Of a stretch of DNA of 64,000 nt, positions 41,705 to 52,578 are shown piece by piece. Location of the stretch: the NCBI RefSeq assembly GCF_007795095.1, contig NZ_CP042218.1:310001-374000 (forward strand). Reading direction: 5' to 3'. The translations under genes were made by a program, and so were the position numbers. Below the pieces are notes generated by a model, which saw nothing but the letters and a program-made list of their open reading frames with translations, was not told where the DNA came from and ran no database searches. The stretch is from Luteimonas granuli (lineage in GTDB: Bacteria > Pseudomonadota > Gammaproteobacteria > Xanthomonadales > Xanthomonadaceae). Within the stretch, counting starts at the first letter, position 1. Each line of letters begins with the position of its first letter.

Positions 41705-42472
41705 ATGAGCGCCCCGTCCACCACGCTCCAGGGCACTCCGCGACACGTCGCCATCATCATGGATGGCAACGGGCGGTGGGCCGCACGCCGCCGCCGGCCG
41801 CGCATGATCGGCCACCGCGCCGGCGCGCGCGCGGTCAACCTGTGCATCGACTTCTGCCTCGAGCGCGGCGTTGGCGCACTGACCCTGTTCGCCTTCTCCA
41901 GCGAGAACTGGGGGCGCCCTGCGGACGAGGTCGGGGCGCTGATGAAGCTGTTCCTCAACGCGCTGGACCGCGAGGTCGACGAACTGCACCGCCGCGGCGT
42001 GCGTGTGCGCTTCATCGGCGAACGCGGCCGCTTCGATGCCGGTATCGTCGCGCGCATGGACGCCGCCGAACGCCTGACGGCTGACAACGCCGGCCTGGCC
42101 CTGTCGATCGCCGCAAGCTACGGTGGCCGCCAGGACATCGCCGCCGCGGCCCGCGCCCTGGCCGTCGAGGTCGCCGAGGGCCGGATGCGTCCGCAGGACA
42201 TCGACGAAACGGCCATGGCCCGGCACATGGCCCTGGCGGACCTTCCGCCACCGGATCTTTTCATCCGCACCGGCGGCGACCTGCGGATCAGCAACTTCCT
42301 GCTCTGGCAGCTCGCCTACACCGAGCTCTGGTTCACCGACCTGCTCTGGCCCGACCTCGACGCCGCCACCCTGCAGCGGGCCTTCGACGACTTCGCCGCC
42401 CGCGAACGGCGCTTCGGGCTGACCGGCGGCCAGGTGGCCTCCGAACCCACGACGGATACCAACGCTCCATGA
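41705..42472 (+). CDS. uppS: Undecaprenyl diphosphate synthase
   Basis: Cis-prenyltransferase that makes C55-PP, the lipid carrier for peptidoglycan and O-antigen. 255 aa. The signature [20 protein letters not shown] contains the catalytic Asp. [34 protein letters not shown] and the C-terminal [20 protein letters not shown] are all typical. The stop overlaps cdsA by 4 bp (ATGA). Its substrate supply depends on IPP from dxr, two genes on. Confidence 0.97.
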   Translation: MSAPSTTLQGTPRHVAIIMDGNGRWAARRRRPRMIGHRAGARAVNLCIDFCLERGVGALTLFAFSSENWGRPADEVGALMKLFLNALDREVDELHRRGVRVRFIGERGRFDAGIVARMDAAERLTADNAGLALSIAASYGGRQDIAAAARALAVEVAEGRMRPQDIDETAMARHMALADLPPPDLFIRTGGDLRISNFLLWQLAYTELWFTDLLWPDLDAATLQRAFDDFAARERRFGLTGGQVASEPTTDTNAP

Positions 42473-43293
42473 CCCGGATCAGAGTCCTCGCCGCCCTCGT
42501 CATGGCTCCGGCGGCCATCGCCACGGTGCTGCTGCTGCCCACGCCCTGGCTGATGCTGATCACGGCGATCGTGTTCCTGGCCGCCCTGTGGGAGTGGTTC
42601 GCGCTGGCCGAAGTCGAGGACTCGCTGGCGCGCAGCGCGCTGCTGGTGCTCAACCTGCTGCTGATGGTGGCCCTGGTCTGGGGCACCGGCGGCACCGGCG
42701 CGACCCTGGTGCTGTTCAAGGTCGCAGTGGTGCTGGGCGTGCTGTGGTGGCTGTTGGCCATGCTGTGGCTGGTGCACTTCGACTTCGCCTCCGACCACGA
42801 CACCAACGGGCGCGTGTACAAGCTCGCGGCCGCCACCTTCGCCGTGGTTCCCGCCTGGTGCGCGATGGCGCTCCTGCACAACGACGGACCGGGCTGGCTG
42901 CTGCTGGCCCTGATGGTGGTCTGGGGCACCGACACCGGCGCCTACTTCGCGGGGCGCAGATTCGGCCGGCGCAAACTGGCGCCCCGGATCAGCCCCAACA
43001 AGACCGTCGAAGGGCTCGTCGGCGGCACCGCGGTCGGCGTGCTGGTCGCCCTCGTGGGCGCCTGGATCCTCGGCGTGGCGCCGGCGCAGCTGCCGCTCGT
43101 CGCCCTGGTGGCCCTGCTTGCCGTGCTGTTCTCGGTCGTCGGCGACCTGTTCGAGAGCCTGCTCAAGCGCCACGTCGGCGCCAAGGACTCGGGCAACCTC
43201 ATCCCCGGCCACGGCGGCATCATGGACCGTGCCGACAGCGTGCTCGCGGCGCTTCCCGTGTTCGCGCTGGGCAAGATCTGGCTGGGCTTCTGA
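42469..43293 (+). CDS. cdsA: Phosphatidate cytidylyltransferase
   Basis: Makes CDP-diacylglycerol from phosphatidic acid and CTP, the branch point of phospholipid synthesis. 274 aa, about eight membrane helices (the first two at residues ~5-40). The C-terminal CDS signature is present: [20 protein letters not shown] and, later, [20 protein letters not shown] with [24 protein letters not shown] also fits. It overlaps uppS (4 bp) and dxr (1 bp, TGATG). Confidence 0.96.
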   Translation: MTRIRVLAALVMAPAAIATVLLLPTPWLMLITAIVFLAALWEWFALAEVEDSLARSALLVLNLLLMVALVWGTGGTGATLVLFKVAVVLGVLWWLLAMLWLVHFDFASDHDTNGRVYKLAAATFAVVPAWCAMALLHNDGPGWLLLALMVVWGTDTGAYFAGRRFGRRKLAPRISPNKTVEGLVGGTAVGVLVALVGAWILGVAPAQLPLVALVALLAVLFSVVGDLFESLLKRHVGAKDSGNLIPGHGGIMDRADSVLAALPVFALGKIWLGF

Positions 43294-44462
43294 TGCGCCG
43301 CGTCGCCGTCCTTGGCGCCACCGGATCGATCGGCAGGTCGGCGCTCGACGTCATCGCACGGCACCCCGGGGCGATGCGCGCCAGCGTGCTCGCGGCCGGG
43401 AGCCAGGTCGATGCGCTGCTCGAAGCCTGCCGCCGGCATCGCCCCGACGACGCCGCGATCGCCGACGAGTCCGCCTGGCCGCGCCTGCGTGACGGACTGC
43501 GCGACGCCGGCCTGCCCACCCGCGCCCATGCCGGCAAGGATGCCATCGCCGCGCTGGCCGGCGGCGACGGCTGCGACACCGTGGTCGCCGCCATCGTCGG
43601 CGCCGCCGGTCTCGACTCGACGCTGGCCGCGGCCCGCGCGGGCAAGCGCCTGCTGCTGGCCAACAAGGAGTCCCTGGTGCTCGCCGGGGAACTGGTGATG
43701 GCCACCGCCCGCGACCACGGCGCGCGGGTCATTCCCATCGACAGCGAGCACAACGCGATCTTCCAGTGCCTGCCGCCGGACGGCGCCTGCGACGACGTGC
43801 GCCGGCTGGTGCTGACCGCCTCGGGCGGGCCATTCCGCGGCCGCGACCGCGCCTCACTCGCCGACGTGACCCCCGCCCAGGCCGTGGCCCACCCGAAGTG
43901 GTCGATGGGCCCGAAGATCTCGGTGGACTCGGCCACGCTGATGAACAAGGGTCTGGAAGTGATCGAGGCCCACCACCTGTTCGGACTGCCGGCGGCACGC
44001 ATCGACGTCCTGGTGCACCCGCAGAGCCTTGTGCACTCGCTGGTCGAGTTCGTCGACGGCTCCACCCTTGCGCAGTTGGGCCTGCCGGACATGCGGACCG
44101 CGCTCGCGGTTGGCCTGGGCTGGCCGCGGCGCATCGAGTCCGGCGTCGGCGGCCTGGACCTGCTGGCCCAGAGCAGGCTCGATTTCGAAGCGCCCGACAC
44201 CGATGCCTTCCCGTGCCTGGCGCTGGCCTTCGGTGCGCTGGAGGCCGGCGGCACCGCGCCCGCGGTGCTCAATGCCGCGAACGAGGAGGCGGTTTCAGCC
44301 TTCCTTCAGGGCCGGATCGCTTTCCTGTCCATTCCCGCGCTGGTCGAAGACGCGCTGGCGGCGCTGCCGGCGCGCCCGGCCGCGTCGCTGGAGGCGCTGC
44401 GCGAAGCGGACGCGCTCGCCCGCGACACGACCCGCCGCGCCCTCGCCCGCTACGCCCGTTGA
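43293..44462 (+). CDS. dxr: 1-deoxy-D-xylulose 5-phosphate reductoisomerase
   Basis: Converts DXP to MEP, the committed step of the non-mevalonate isoprenoid pathway. 389 aa. NADPH motif [20 protein letters not shown]; catalytic loop [15 protein letters not shown]; metal and substrate residues in [26 protein letters not shown] and [20 protein letters not shown] complete the signature. Product isoprenoids feed uppS and ispA in this window. Confidence 0.97.
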   Translation: MRRVAVLGATGSIGRSALDVIARHPGAMRASVLAAGSQVDALLEACRRHRPDDAAIADESAWPRLRDGLRDAGLPTRAHAGKDAIAALAGGDGCDTVVAAIVGAAGLDSTLAAARAGKRLLLANKESLVLAGELVMATARDHGARVIPIDSEHNAIFQCLPPDGACDDVRRLVLTASGGPFRGRDRASLADVTPAQAVAHPKWSMGPKISVDSATLMNKGLEVIEAHHLFGLPAARIDVLVHPQSLVHSLVEFVDGSTLAQLGLPDMRTALAVGLGWPRRIESGVGGLDLLAQSRLDFEAPDTDAFPCLALAFGALEAGGTAPAVLNAANEEAVSAFLQGRIAFLSIPALVEDALAALPARPAASLEALREADALARDTTRRALARYAR

Positions 44463-44472
44463 CGAGCACGCA

Positions 44473-45825
44473 ATGGCTGATTTCCTCGGTTCAGTGTGGT
44501 GGATGATCGTCAGCCTCGGCGTGCTGGTGACCTTCCACGAATTCGGCCACTTCTGGGTCGCGCGGCGAAGCGGCGTGAAGGTCCTGCGTTTTTCCGTGGG
44601 CTTCGGTCGGCCGCTGTGGAAGCGCGTGGGCCGCGACGGCACCGAATACGTGGTCGCGGCACTGCCGCTGGGCGGCTATGTGCGCATGCTCGACGAGCGC
44701 GAGGGCGACGTCGCCGCGTCCGACCTGCATTCGACCTTCAACCGCAAGCCGGTCTGGCAGCGGATCGCGATCGTGGCCGCGGGCCCGGCCGCCAACCTGC
44801 TGCTGTGCGTGGCCCTGCTGTGGGCGATGTTCGTGATCGGCCGCCCCGACTACCAGCCGATCCTGGGCCAGGTGCAGGGCATCGCGGCCGAATCCGGCCT
44901 GGCCCGTGGCGACACCCTGCTGGCGGTCGGGGGCCGTCCGACCCCGACCTGGAGCGAGGTCGCGACTGCGCTGGCGACCGCGGCCATCGACCGTTCCGAC
45001 ACCGAGGTCCGTCTGCGGACCGCCCAGGGCCACGAAGCGACGCGCATCCTGCGCCTGTCCAGGCTCCCGGACGAACTCGGGGCGCGGCAGGTCCTGCCGG
45101 CGATCGGCCTGGCGCCGCAAGCCTTCATGCTGCCGGCCGTGGTGGGTCGGGTGCGCGAGGACAGCGCGGCCTGGGGCGTGCTGGCCGAAGGCGACCGCAT
45201 CACCGCCGTGGACGGCACCGCGGTGCATGCCTTCTCCGACATCGGGCCGCTGGTACAGGAACTCGGCGTGCGCGGCGGCGGCATGGTCGAGGTCGACCGC
45301 GACGGCGAACGCCTGGCGCTGCCCGTCACGCCGATGCTGACCGGAGCCGACGGCCGCGAGCCCTTCTGGGCGCTGGGGATCGAGCCCGACACATCGCGGA
45401 CCGCAGTCCATGACGCCACCCTCCGCCACGGCCCCCTGGCCGCGGTCCCGGCCGCGCTCACCGAAACCTGGCGCCTGACCCGCGACACCGTCGGCATGGT
45501 GTCGCGCATGGTCAGCGGACGCGCTTCGGTGGAAAACGTCTCCGGACCGATCACCATCGCCCGCTATGCCAACGCCTCCGCCGGACTCGGGCCGGCCTGG
45601 TTCCTGAACTTCCTGGCCCTGCTTTCGCTGAGCCTGGCGATCATCAACCTGCTGCCGATCCCGATCTTGGACGGCGGTCACCTGTTGTATTACCTTATCG
45701 AGTTGCTCAAGGGCAGCCCCTTGAGCGAGCGCGCCATGGCCGCTGGGCAGTATGTCGGCCTGGCCATGCTCGCGGGCCTGATGGGCCTGGCGTTCTACAA
45801 CGACATCCTGCAACTGGTGCGCTGA
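44473..45825 (+). CDS. rseP: Site-2 intramembrane protease RseP
   Basis: Zinc metalloprotease that cleaves the anti-sigma factor RseA and signal-peptide remnants. 450 aa. Membrane helix 1 holds the HExxH zinc site in LVTFHEFGHFWVARRSG. The second metal-binding motif is IINLLPIPILDGGHLLYYLI (Asp about residue 399). Two PDZ domains lie between, about residues 110-300. Four membrane helices in all. It sits 10 bp after dxr and precedes bamA, the usual envelope-biogenesis order. Confidence 0.96.
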   Translation: MADFLGSVWWMIVSLGVLVTFHEFGHFWVARRSGVKVLRFSVGFGRPLWKRVGRDGTEYVVAALPLGGYVRMLDEREGDVAASDLHSTFNRKPVWQRIAIVAAGPAANLLLCVALLWAMFVIGRPDYQPILGQVQGIAAESGLARGDTLLAVGGRPTPTWSEVATALATAAIDRSDTEVRLRTAQGHEATRILRLSRLPDELGARQVLPAIGLAPQAFMLPAVVGRVREDSAAWGVLAEGDRITAVDGTAVHAFSDIGPLVQELGVRGGGMVEVDRDGERLALPVTPMLTGADGREPFWALGIEPDTSRTAVHDATLRHGPLAAVPAALTETWRLTRDTVGMVSRMVSGRASVENVSGPITIARYANASAGLGPAWFLNFLALLSLSLAIINLLPIPILDGGHLLYYLIELLKGSPLSERAMAAGQYVGLAMLAGLMGLAFYNDILQLVR

Positions 45826-45891
45826 CGCCCGCATGTGCGACCGCCGGACCCATCGCCCCGCCCCACGACACGCCAGACCCGGACGCCCTTG

Positions 45892-48351
45892 ATGACGCGA
45901 CTCCCGAACCGCCGCCTGCTCGCCATCGCCCTCGCCTCGACGCTCGCCGCGCCGGCCTGGGCCCAGCAGCCGGTCGACCCGATGGCCGCCTTTGGCATCG
46001 CGCCCCAGCCCGCCGCACCCGCCCCCGGGGCCTTCACGGTCTCCGACATCCGCGTGGACGGCCTGCAGCGCATCGGCGCCGGCACGGTGTTCACCTACCT
46101 GCCGATCGAGCGCGGCGACACGATCGACGCCAGCCGCGTCGGCGACGCGATCCGCGCCCTGTACGCCACCGGCTTCTTCGAGGACGTCCGCGTCGGACGC
46201 CAGGGCGACATCCTGGTGGTCGAGGTCACCGAGCGTCCGGCCATCAACAAGCTCACGCTGACCGGCAACAAGGACATCAAGACCGAGGACCTGACCAAGG
46301 GCCTGCGCGACATCGGCCTGGCCGAGGGCGAGACCTTCGACCGCCTGGCGCTCGACCGCGTCACCCAGGAACTCACCCGCCAGTACAACAACCGCGGCAA
46401 GTACAACGTCGAGATCACGCCGACGGTGTCGCCGCTGGACCGCAACCGCGTCGACGTCGCGATCAAGGTCGACGAGGGCAAGGCCGCGAAGATCCGCCAC
46501 ATCAACCTGATCGGCAACGACACCTTCGATGACGAGACCCTGACCGACACTTGGGAGTCGGGCGTGAGCAACTGGCTGAGCTGGTACCGCCGCGACGACC
46601 AGTATTCGCGCGAGAAGCTCGAGGGCGACCGCGAGAAGCTGCGCAACTTCTACCTCGACCGCGGCTACATCGACTTCAGCGAGGACGGCATCCAGGTCGC
46701 GATCAGCCCGGACAAGCGCGACATGTACATCACCGCCGGCCTCACCGAGGGCGAGGTGTACACCGTCGAATCGGTCGAGGTCACCGGCGACACCATCCTC
46801 CCCAAGGAGGACGTCGAACGACTGGTGCTGCTGCAGCCCGGCATGACCTTCTCCCGTGCCCTGCTGGAGTTCACCTCCGACCAGATCGCCGCCACCCTGA
46901 GCAACATCGGCTACGCCTTCGCCCAGGTCAACGTGATCCCGGACGTGGATCGCGACGAGCGCAAGGTGGCGATCACCCTGCAGGTCGTACCTGGGCCGCG
47001 CGTCTCGGTGCGCCGCATCGTGTTCAAGGGCAACGCCCGCACCGCCGACGAGGTCATGCGCCGGGAGATGCGCCAGTTCGAGGGCTCCTGGTACTCGCAG
47101 GCGGCGATCGACCGCTCCAAGGTGCGCCTGCAGCGCCTCGGCTTCTTCGAGCCGGGAAGCGTCAACGTCGAGAGCCGCCCCGTGCCCGGAAGCAACGACC
47201 AGGTCGACGTCGAATTCAGCGTCGCCGAAACCACGTCGGGCAGCTTCATGTTCGGACTGGGCTATTCGCAGCTCAGCGGCATGACCACCTCGGTGCAGCT
47301 GTCGCAGAACAACTTCCTCGGCAGTGGCAACCGGATCGCGATCGAGGCCCAGCGCAACGTCTACCTGCAGCGCTACTCGTTCTCGTACATGAACCCGTAC
47401 TTCAGCGACAACGGCCTGTCGCTGGGCTACAACCTGTGGTGGCGCGAGTTCGACAACTCCGAGTTCAACACCGCGCAGTATTCGTCGACCAGCCGCGCCG
47501 GGCAGATGGTGCTCGGCATCCCGATCAGCGAGCACGACACCATCTCGGCGATGTTCGGCATCGACAGCAACCAGATCTTCGCCTTCCGGGGAAGCTCGCC
47601 GCAGTCGATCGTCGACTACATCGACGTGATCGGCCAGCGCACCTTCCACGCCTGGCGCGGGGAGGTGTCCTGGGCCCGCGACACCCGCAACGATTTCCTG
47701 CAGCCCACGCGCGGCACCCTGCAGCGCGTCTCCGCCGAGGTTTCGCTGCCCGGTTCGACCGCCGAGTACTACAAGCTCAACTACGAGTTCTCGAAGTACT
47801 GGCCGATCTCGCGCGCACTGGTGCTCAACACGCGCGTCGAGCTGGGCTATGGCGACAGCTATGGCGGCGCGCGTCGCGGCATCGTCTATGACCCCTACAT
47901 CCCCGCCGACCAGAACGCGCCGCCGACCGGCGACCCGGTCCCGCGCGAGGCGGTGGCCGACGGCCTGCCGTTCTTCGAGAACTTCTACGCCGGCGGCGCA
48001 CGCTCGGTGCGCGGCTTCCGCGACAACACGCTGGGTCCGCGCGAGCTCGCGTTTGGCAGCACCTACATGCAGGTGATCGGCGGCGCGGTGAAGACCGTGG
48101 GTTCGCTGGAGATGTTCTTCCCCACCCTGCTCGACTCGCCGGCCGCGCGCATCTCGGCCTTCGTCGACTTCGGCAACGTGTTCAAGGACATCGACGCCTT
48201 CGATGCCGGCGAGCTCCGCGCCTCGGGCGGCATCGCACTGATGTGGCGCGCCCCTGTCGGACCCATTTCCATCAGCTACTCCTACCCGCTCCGCAAGGAG
48301 GAGGGGGACGAGCTCGAGCGCCTGCAGTTCACCTTCGGCGGCGCGTTCTAG
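45892..48351 (+). CDS. bamA: Outer-membrane protein assembly factor BamA
   Basis: Omp85 insertase at the centre of the BAM complex. 819 aa. The signal peptide is RRLLAIALASTLAAPAWA (ending at about residue 24). Five POTRA domains follow (FTVSDIRVDGLQRIGAGTVF opens the first). The 16-strand beta-barrel contains the conserved VRGFRDNTLGPRE segment of the L6 loop (RSVRGF) and ends with LERLQFTFGGAF, whose terminal Phe is the usual barrel signal. I start at ATG 45892, where the signal peptide begins. No skp/ompH gene follows, unlike E. coli. Confidence 0.96.
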   Translation: MTRLPNRRLLAIALASTLAAPAWAQQPVDPMAAFGIAPQPAAPAPGAFTVSDIRVDGLQRIGAGTVFTYLPIERGDTIDASRVGDAIRALYATGFFEDVRVGRQGDILVVEVTERPAINKLTLTGNKDIKTEDLTKGLRDIGLAEGETFDRLALDRVTQELTRQYNNRGKYNVEITPTVSPLDRNRVDVAIKVDEGKAAKIRHINLIGNDTFDDETLTDTWESGVSNWLSWYRRDDQYSREKLEGDREKLRNFYLDRGYIDFSEDGIQVAISPDKRDMYITAGLTEGEVYTVESVEVTGDTILPKEDVERLVLLQPGMTFSRALLEFTSDQIAATLSNIGYAFAQVNVIPDVDRDERKVAITLQVVPGPRVSVRRIVFKGNARTADEVMRREMRQFEGSWYSQAAIDRSKVRLQRLGFFEPGSVNVESRPVPGSNDQVDVEFSVAETTSGSFMFGLGYSQLSGMTTSVQLSQNNFLGSGNRIAIEAQRNVYLQRYSFSYMNPYFSDNGLSLGYNLWWREFDNSEFNTAQYSSTSRAGQMVLGIPISEHDTISAMFGIDSNQIFAFRGSSPQSIVDYIDVIGQRTFHAWRGEVSWARDTRNDFLQPTRGTLQRVSAEVSLPGSTAEYYKLNYEFSKYWPISRALVLNTRVELGYGDSYGGARRGIVYDPYIPADQNAPPTGDPVPREAVADGLPFFENFYAGGARSVRGFRDNTLGPRELAFGSTYMQVIGGAVKTVGSLEMFFPTLLDSPAARISAFVDFGNVFKDIDAFDAGELRASGGIALMWRAPVGPISISYSYPLRKEEGDELERLQFTFGGAF

Positions 48352-48370
48352 CCGCTGCGGGGCGCAGGTC

Positions 48371-49393
48371 ATGGCATCCACCACGCATACGGCGGCGGCC
48401 CTGGCCGAGCGCTTCGGCCTCGCCCTGCGCGGCGACGGCGCCACGGCGATCGACTCGGTGGCCACGCTGTCCGGAGCCGGCGCCCGGCAGCTCTCCTTCC
48501 TCGCCAATCCGCGCTACCGCGGCCAGCTGGCCGGTTCGGCAGCGGGAGTGGTGGTGGTGCGCGAGGCCGATGCCGAGGGCCTCGACCGCACCCTGCTGGT
48601 GGCGCGCGACCCCTACGTCGCATTCGCGAAGATCGCTGCGCTGTTCGATCCGCCGCGGGTGGCCAGCCCCGGCGTGCACGCTTCGGCCGTTGTCGACGCC
48701 AGCGCGGAGGTCGATCCGGCCGCCGAGGTGGGCGCCTTCGCGTGCATCGGCGCCCGCGCCCGCGTCGCCGCGGGCGCGATCATCGGCCCCGGCTGCATCG
48801 TCGGCGAAGACTGCATGGTCGGCGCCGGAAGCCACCTGGTCGCGCGCGTGACCCTGGTGCGCCGCGTGCGCCTGGGCGAGCGGGTGCTGGTCCATCCGGG
48901 CGCCGTGCTCGGCGCCGACGGCTTCGGCCTGGCGATGGACGGCGGGCGCTGGATCAAGGTGCCGCAGCAGGGCGGCGTGGTGGTCGGCGACGACTGCGAG
49001 ATCGGCGCCAACACCACCATCGACCGCGGAGCCATCGAAGACACCGTGCTCGAGGAGGATGTGCGCCTCGACAACCAGATCCAGATCGGCCACAACGTGC
49101 GCATCGGCGCGCACACGGCCATGGCCGGCTGCGTCGCGGTGGCGGGCAGCGCGGTGATCGGGCGCTACTGCCTGATCGGCGGCGCCGCGGGCATCGTCGG
49201 CCACATCCGGATCTGCGACCGTGTCGTCGTCCAGGCGATGTCGCTGGTCACCAGTTCGATCGAGGTGCCGGGAGAGTACTCTTCCGGCACCCCGTTGATG
49301 GACGCCCGGAGCTGGCGCAGGAGCGCAGCCCGGTTCAGGCAACTCGACGCGCTCGCCCGCCAGGTGCAGGCGCTCGGCAAGGAGAAGACATGA
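48371..49393 (+). CDS. lpxD: UDP-3-O-(3-hydroxyacyl)glucosamine N-acyltransferase
   Basis: Third step of lipid A synthesis. 340 aa. The N-terminal uridine-binding domain (residues ~1-100, FLANPRYRGQL) is followed by a left-handed beta-helix of hexapeptide repeats and a C-terminal helix (about 310-340). The active-site His region reads GDDCEIGANTTIDRGAIEDTVLEEDVRLDNQIQIGHNV. The stop overlaps fabZ (ATGA). Confidence 0.97.
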   Translation: MASTTHTAAALAERFGLALRGDGATAIDSVATLSGAGARQLSFLANPRYRGQLAGSAAGVVVVREADAEGLDRTLLVARDPYVAFAKIAALFDPPRVASPGVHASAVVDASAEVDPAAEVGAFACIGARARVAAGAIIGPGCIVGEDCMVGAGSHLVARVTLVRRVRLGERVLVHPGAVLGADGFGLAMDGGRWIKVPQQGGVVVGDDCEIGANTTIDRGAIEDTVLEEDVRLDNQIQIGHNVRIGAHTAMAGCVAVAGSAVIGRYCLIGGAAGIVGHIRICDRVVVQAMSLVTSSIEVPGEYSSGTPLMDARSWRRSAARFRQLDALARQVQALGKEKT

Positions 49394-49854
49394 CCGACGC
49401 CAAGCTGGCATTCCCGATCAGCGTGGAGGGCATCAGGAGAATGCTGCCGCACCGCTACCCCTTCCTGCTGCTCGACCGCGTGGTGGAGTACGACGAAGAC
49501 GCGAAGCGCGTGCTCGCCTACAAGAACGTCACCGCCAACGAGGCCTATTTCCAGGGTCATTTCCCCGACCGCCCCGTGATGCCCGGAGTGCTGGTGGTCG
49601 AGGCCATGGCCCAGGCCGGCGGAGTGTTGACCCAGCTTTCGCGCGGCGGTGCCACGCCGGGCGGCCGCCTGTCCTACCTGGTCAAGGTCGACAACGCGCG
49701 CTTCGCGAACATGGTGGTGCCCGGCGACCGCCTCGACATCGAGGTCACGATCAAGCGCCTGATCCGCAACATGACGCTCTACTGCGGCGTCGCCAGCGTC
49801 GACGGCAGCCAGGTCGCCAGCGCCGACATCCTCTGCGCCGAGGTCGATGCCTGA
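49390..49854 (+). CDS. fabZ: 3-hydroxyacyl-ACP dehydratase FabZ
   Basis: Hot-dog-fold dehydratase of fatty-acid elongation; it shares the 3-hydroxyacyl-ACP pool with LpxA and LpxD. 154 aa. The catalytic His is in [14 protein letters not shown] and the Glu in [20 protein letters not shown]. It overlaps lpxD (4 bp) and lpxA (8 bp). Confidence 0.97.
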   Translation: MTDAKLAFPISVEGIRRMLPHRYPFLLLDRVVEYDEDAKRVLAYKNVTANEAYFQGHFPDRPVMPGVLVVEAMAQAGGVLTQLSRGGATPGGRLSYLVKVDNARFANMVVPGDRLDIEVTIKRLIRNMTLYCGVASVDGSQVASADILCAEVDA

Positions 49855-50638
49855 CATGGCCGCGGCGATCCACGCCAGCGCCGTCGTCGACCCGTCGGCC
49901 CGCATCGGCGAAGGCGCCAGCGTCGGCGCCTTCAGCTGGATAGGCCCCGACGTCGAGATCGGGGCCGGCACACGCATCGGGCCGCACTGCAGCGTGCACG
50001 GCCCGACCCGCATCGGCCGCGACAACCACATCCACGGCCACGCCGCGATCGGCGGGGAACCGCAGGACAAGAAATTCCGCGGAGAGCGGGTGAGCCTGGA
50101 GATCGGCGACCGCAACGTCATCCGCGAGTTCACCACCATCAACCGCGGCACCGGCGGCGGCGGCGGCGTCACCCGCATCGGCAGCGACAACTGGCTGCTG
50201 GCCTATGCCCACGTGGCCCACGACTGCATGGTCGGGAACCACTGCATCTTCTCCAACAACGCCACGCTGGCCGGCCACGTGGTGGTGGGCGACCACGTGA
50301 TCCTGAGCGGCTTCGCCGGCATCCACCAGTTCTGCCGGATCGGCGACCACGCCTTCATCGGCATGGGCGCGCTGGTCAACGGCGACGTGCCGCCGTTCCT
50401 GATGGTGGCGCAGGAGGGCTACGGCCGGCCGCGCGGGATCAACGTCGAGGGGCTCAAGCGCCGCGGCTTCGACCAGGAGCGCATCGCCGCCATACGCCGC
50501 GCGTACCGGGCGGTGTACATGTCCGGCGACGCGCTGGGCGAGGCGCGCAGGGCGCTCTCGGCGCTGGCGGCCGACAGCGACGACGTGCGACTGATGCTCG
50601 AGTTCATCGAGGGCGGCGAACGGCCGCTGCTGCGGTGA
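49847..50638 (+). CDS. lpxA: UDP-N-acetylglucosamine acyltransferase
   Basis: First step of lipid A synthesis. 263 aa, beta-helix with hexapeptide repeats ([20 protein letters not shown]). The catalytic His is in [20 protein letters not shown], and [19 protein letters not shown] is the LpxA signature. The C-terminal helical bundle (residues ~190-263) is typical. A start at the second ATG (49856) is possible. The stop overlaps lpxB (GTGA). Confidence 0.97.
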   Translation: MPDMAAAIHASAVVDPSARIGEGASVGAFSWIGPDVEIGAGTRIGPHCSVHGPTRIGRDNHIHGHAAIGGEPQDKKFRGERVSLEIGDRNVIREFTTINRGTGGGGGVTRIGSDNWLLAYAHVAHDCMVGNHCIFSNNATLAGHVVVGDHVILSGFAGIHQFCRIGDHAFIGMGALVNGDVPPFLMVAQEGYGRPRGINVEGLKRRGFDQERIAAIRRAYRAVYMSGDALGEARRALSALAADSDDVRLMLEFIEGGERPLLR

Positions 50639-51828
50639 CCGGCGGCGGCCCGCGCTTCGCGCTGGTCGCCGGCGAAGCCTCCGGCGACCTTCTCGGCGCC
50701 GGCCTGGTCGAGCGCCTGCGTGAACGCCATCCGGACGCCGAGTTCGCCGGAGTCGGCGGCGACGCCATGCGCGCGGCCGGCATGGAGACCTGGCACGACG
50801 CCGGAGAACTGGCGGTGATGGGCCTGTCGGAAGTGCTGGTCCACCTGCCGCGCCTGCTGCGCCTGCGCCGCGGCCTGCTGCGCCGCATCCTCGACTGGAA
50901 GCCCGATGCCTTCATCGGCATCGACGCGCCGGATTTCAACCTCGGCCTCGAACGCCGGCTCAAGGCCCGCGGCCTGTGCACGGTGCACTACGTCAGTCCC
51001 TCGGTCTGGGCCTGGCGCCAGGGCCGGGCATCGAAGATCGGCCGCAGCGTCGACCGCGTGCTCTGCCTGTTCCCGATGGAGCCGCCGATCTACGCGCGCC
51101 ACGGCGTGGATGCGCGCTTCGTCGGCCATCCGATGGCCGACGCGATGCCGCTCAACCCCGACCGGCGCGGCGCACGCGCGGCGCTGGGCGTGGACCAGGA
51201 TGCCCCCATACTGGCGGTGCTGCCGGGCTCGCGGCTGGGCGAGATCGAGCGCCTGGGGCCTGCCTTCCTGCAGGCCGCCGCCCTGGTCGCCGAGCGCGTC
51301 CCCGGTCTCGAAGTGCTGGTGCCGGCGGCGAACGCGGCCTGCCGCGAGGCGCTGGAGCGGCTGCTGCCGGCGCCCGGCGCCACCGCACCGCAGCTGCGCC
51401 TGCTCGACGGTTCGGCGCGCACGACGATGGTGGCCTCGGATGTGGTCCTGCTGGCGTCGGGCACGGCCACCCTTGAAGCCATGTTGGCCAAGCGTCCGAT
51501 GGTGGTCGGCTACCGGATCTCGCCCACCACCCACGCCATCGTCAAGGGACTGGGCCTGCTCAAGGTCGACCGCTACGCCCTGCCCAACGTGCTCGCCGGC
51601 GAGACCATCGCTCCCGAACTGATGCAGGATGACTGCACTCCCTTGAAGCTGGCGGACGCCGTGCTGGCCTGGTTCTCCGACCCGCCCGCGGTGGAGGCGC
51701 TGGAGCCGCGCTACCGCGCGCTGCACATGGAGCTGCGTCGCGACGCCTCGCGCGAGGCCGCCGCGGCGGTGTCCGAACTCCTGGATCCACGGCACCTCGC
51801 GGCGGCGGCCGGGGACGCAGCACCATGA
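50635..51828 (+). CDS. lpxB: Lipid-A-disaccharide synthase
   Basis: GT19 glycosyltransferase that condenses UDP-diacylglucosamine with lipid X. 397 aa, GTG start. The opening [18 protein letters not shown] is canonical. Further landmarks: [56 protein letters not shown] and [20 protein letters not shown]. It overlaps lpxA and rnhB by 4 bp each. Confidence 0.97.
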   Translation: MTGGGPRFALVAGEASGDLLGAGLVERLRERHPDAEFAGVGGDAMRAAGMETWHDAGELAVMGLSEVLVHLPRLLRLRRGLLRRILDWKPDAFIGIDAPDFNLGLERRLKARGLCTVHYVSPSVWAWRQGRASKIGRSVDRVLCLFPMEPPIYARHGVDARFVGHPMADAMPLNPDRRGARAALGVDQDAPILAVLPGSRLGEIERLGPAFLQAAALVAERVPGLEVLVPAANAACREALERLLPAPGATAPQLRLLDGSARTTMVASDVVLLASGTATLEAMLAKRPMVVGYRISPTTHAIVKGLGLLKVDRYALPNVLAGETIAPELMQDDCTPLKLADAVLAWFSDPPAVEALEPRYRALHMELRRDASREAAAAVSELLDPRHLAAAAGDAAP

Positions 51829-52493
51829 GGCAGCGCCCGCCCCTCTCCGGCCTGCGCGCGCGACCGGCCCCGCGCGACGTGCCGCTGGCGTCCACGCTCG
51901 TGGCCGGCATCGACGAAGCGGGCCGCGGCCCGCTGGCGGGCCCGGTGGTGGTCGCCGCCGTGGTCTTCGACCCGGAGCGCCCGCGCATCAACGGCCTCGA
52001 CGATTCCAAGCAGCTCGCGCCCGCACGCCGCGAAGCGCTGTACGAGCGGATCGTCGAACGCGCCCTGGCCTGGCACGTGGTCGCGATCGACGCCGCCGAG
52101 ATCGACCGCATCAACATTCACCAGGCGACGATGCTCGGGATGCGCCGGGCCATGGAAGCGGTCGCCCACGTCGCCGGCCTGGCGCGCATCGACGGCAACG
52201 CGATCCCGCCCGGGCTGCCGTGTGCCGCCGAGGCCTGGGTCAACGGCGACGCCCGCGACCGCAGCATCGCCGCCGCGTCCATCCTCGCGAAGGTCACGCG
52301 CGACCGTGCGATGGTGGAGCTGCACGCGCAGTACCCGGCCTACGGCTTCGACGGCCACAAGGGCTACAGCACGCCGGCCCACCTGGCGGCGCTGCGCGCG
52401 CACGGGCCCTGCCCGCAGCACCGGAGGAGCTTCGCGCCGGTGCGCGAGGCGGAGGCGCCGGACCTGTTCGCCGGCCTGCCGCAGCCGGCCTGA
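51825..52493 (+). CDS. rnhB: Ribonuclease HII
   Basis: Removes misincorporated ribonucleotides from DNA. 222 aa. The active-site start [20 protein letters not shown] carries Asp and Glu; [38 protein letters not shown] and [18 protein letters not shown] are all conserved. A ~25-residue Arg/Pro-rich N-terminal extension precedes the catalytic start. It overlaps lpxB by 4 bp. Confidence 0.96.
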   Translation: MRQRPPLSGLRARPAPRDVPLASTLVAGIDEAGRGPLAGPVVVAAVVFDPERPRINGLDDSKQLAPARREALYERIVERALAWHVVAIDAAEIDRINIHQATMLGMRRAMEAVAHVAGLARIDGNAIPPGLPCAAEAWVNGDARDRSIAAASILAKVTRDRAMVELHAQYPAYGFDGHKGYSTPAHLAALRAHGPCPQHRRSFAPVREAEAPDLFAGLPQPA

Positions 52494-52578
52494 GCGGCGC
52501 TCGCGCGCGGCCCGGCTGTCAAGCCTTGTCCGCGCGGTGGCCGGCCCCTAACCTGCCTGTTGCACCTGCGGCCCCGCG

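Noticed and set aside
44491..48507. Very long open frame on the minus strand across rseP and bamA
   Set aside because: The translation is low-complexity (runs of Val, Ala, Gly, Arg, His, Gln), has no domain, and lies antisense to two certain genes. GC-rich codon bias opens such frames.
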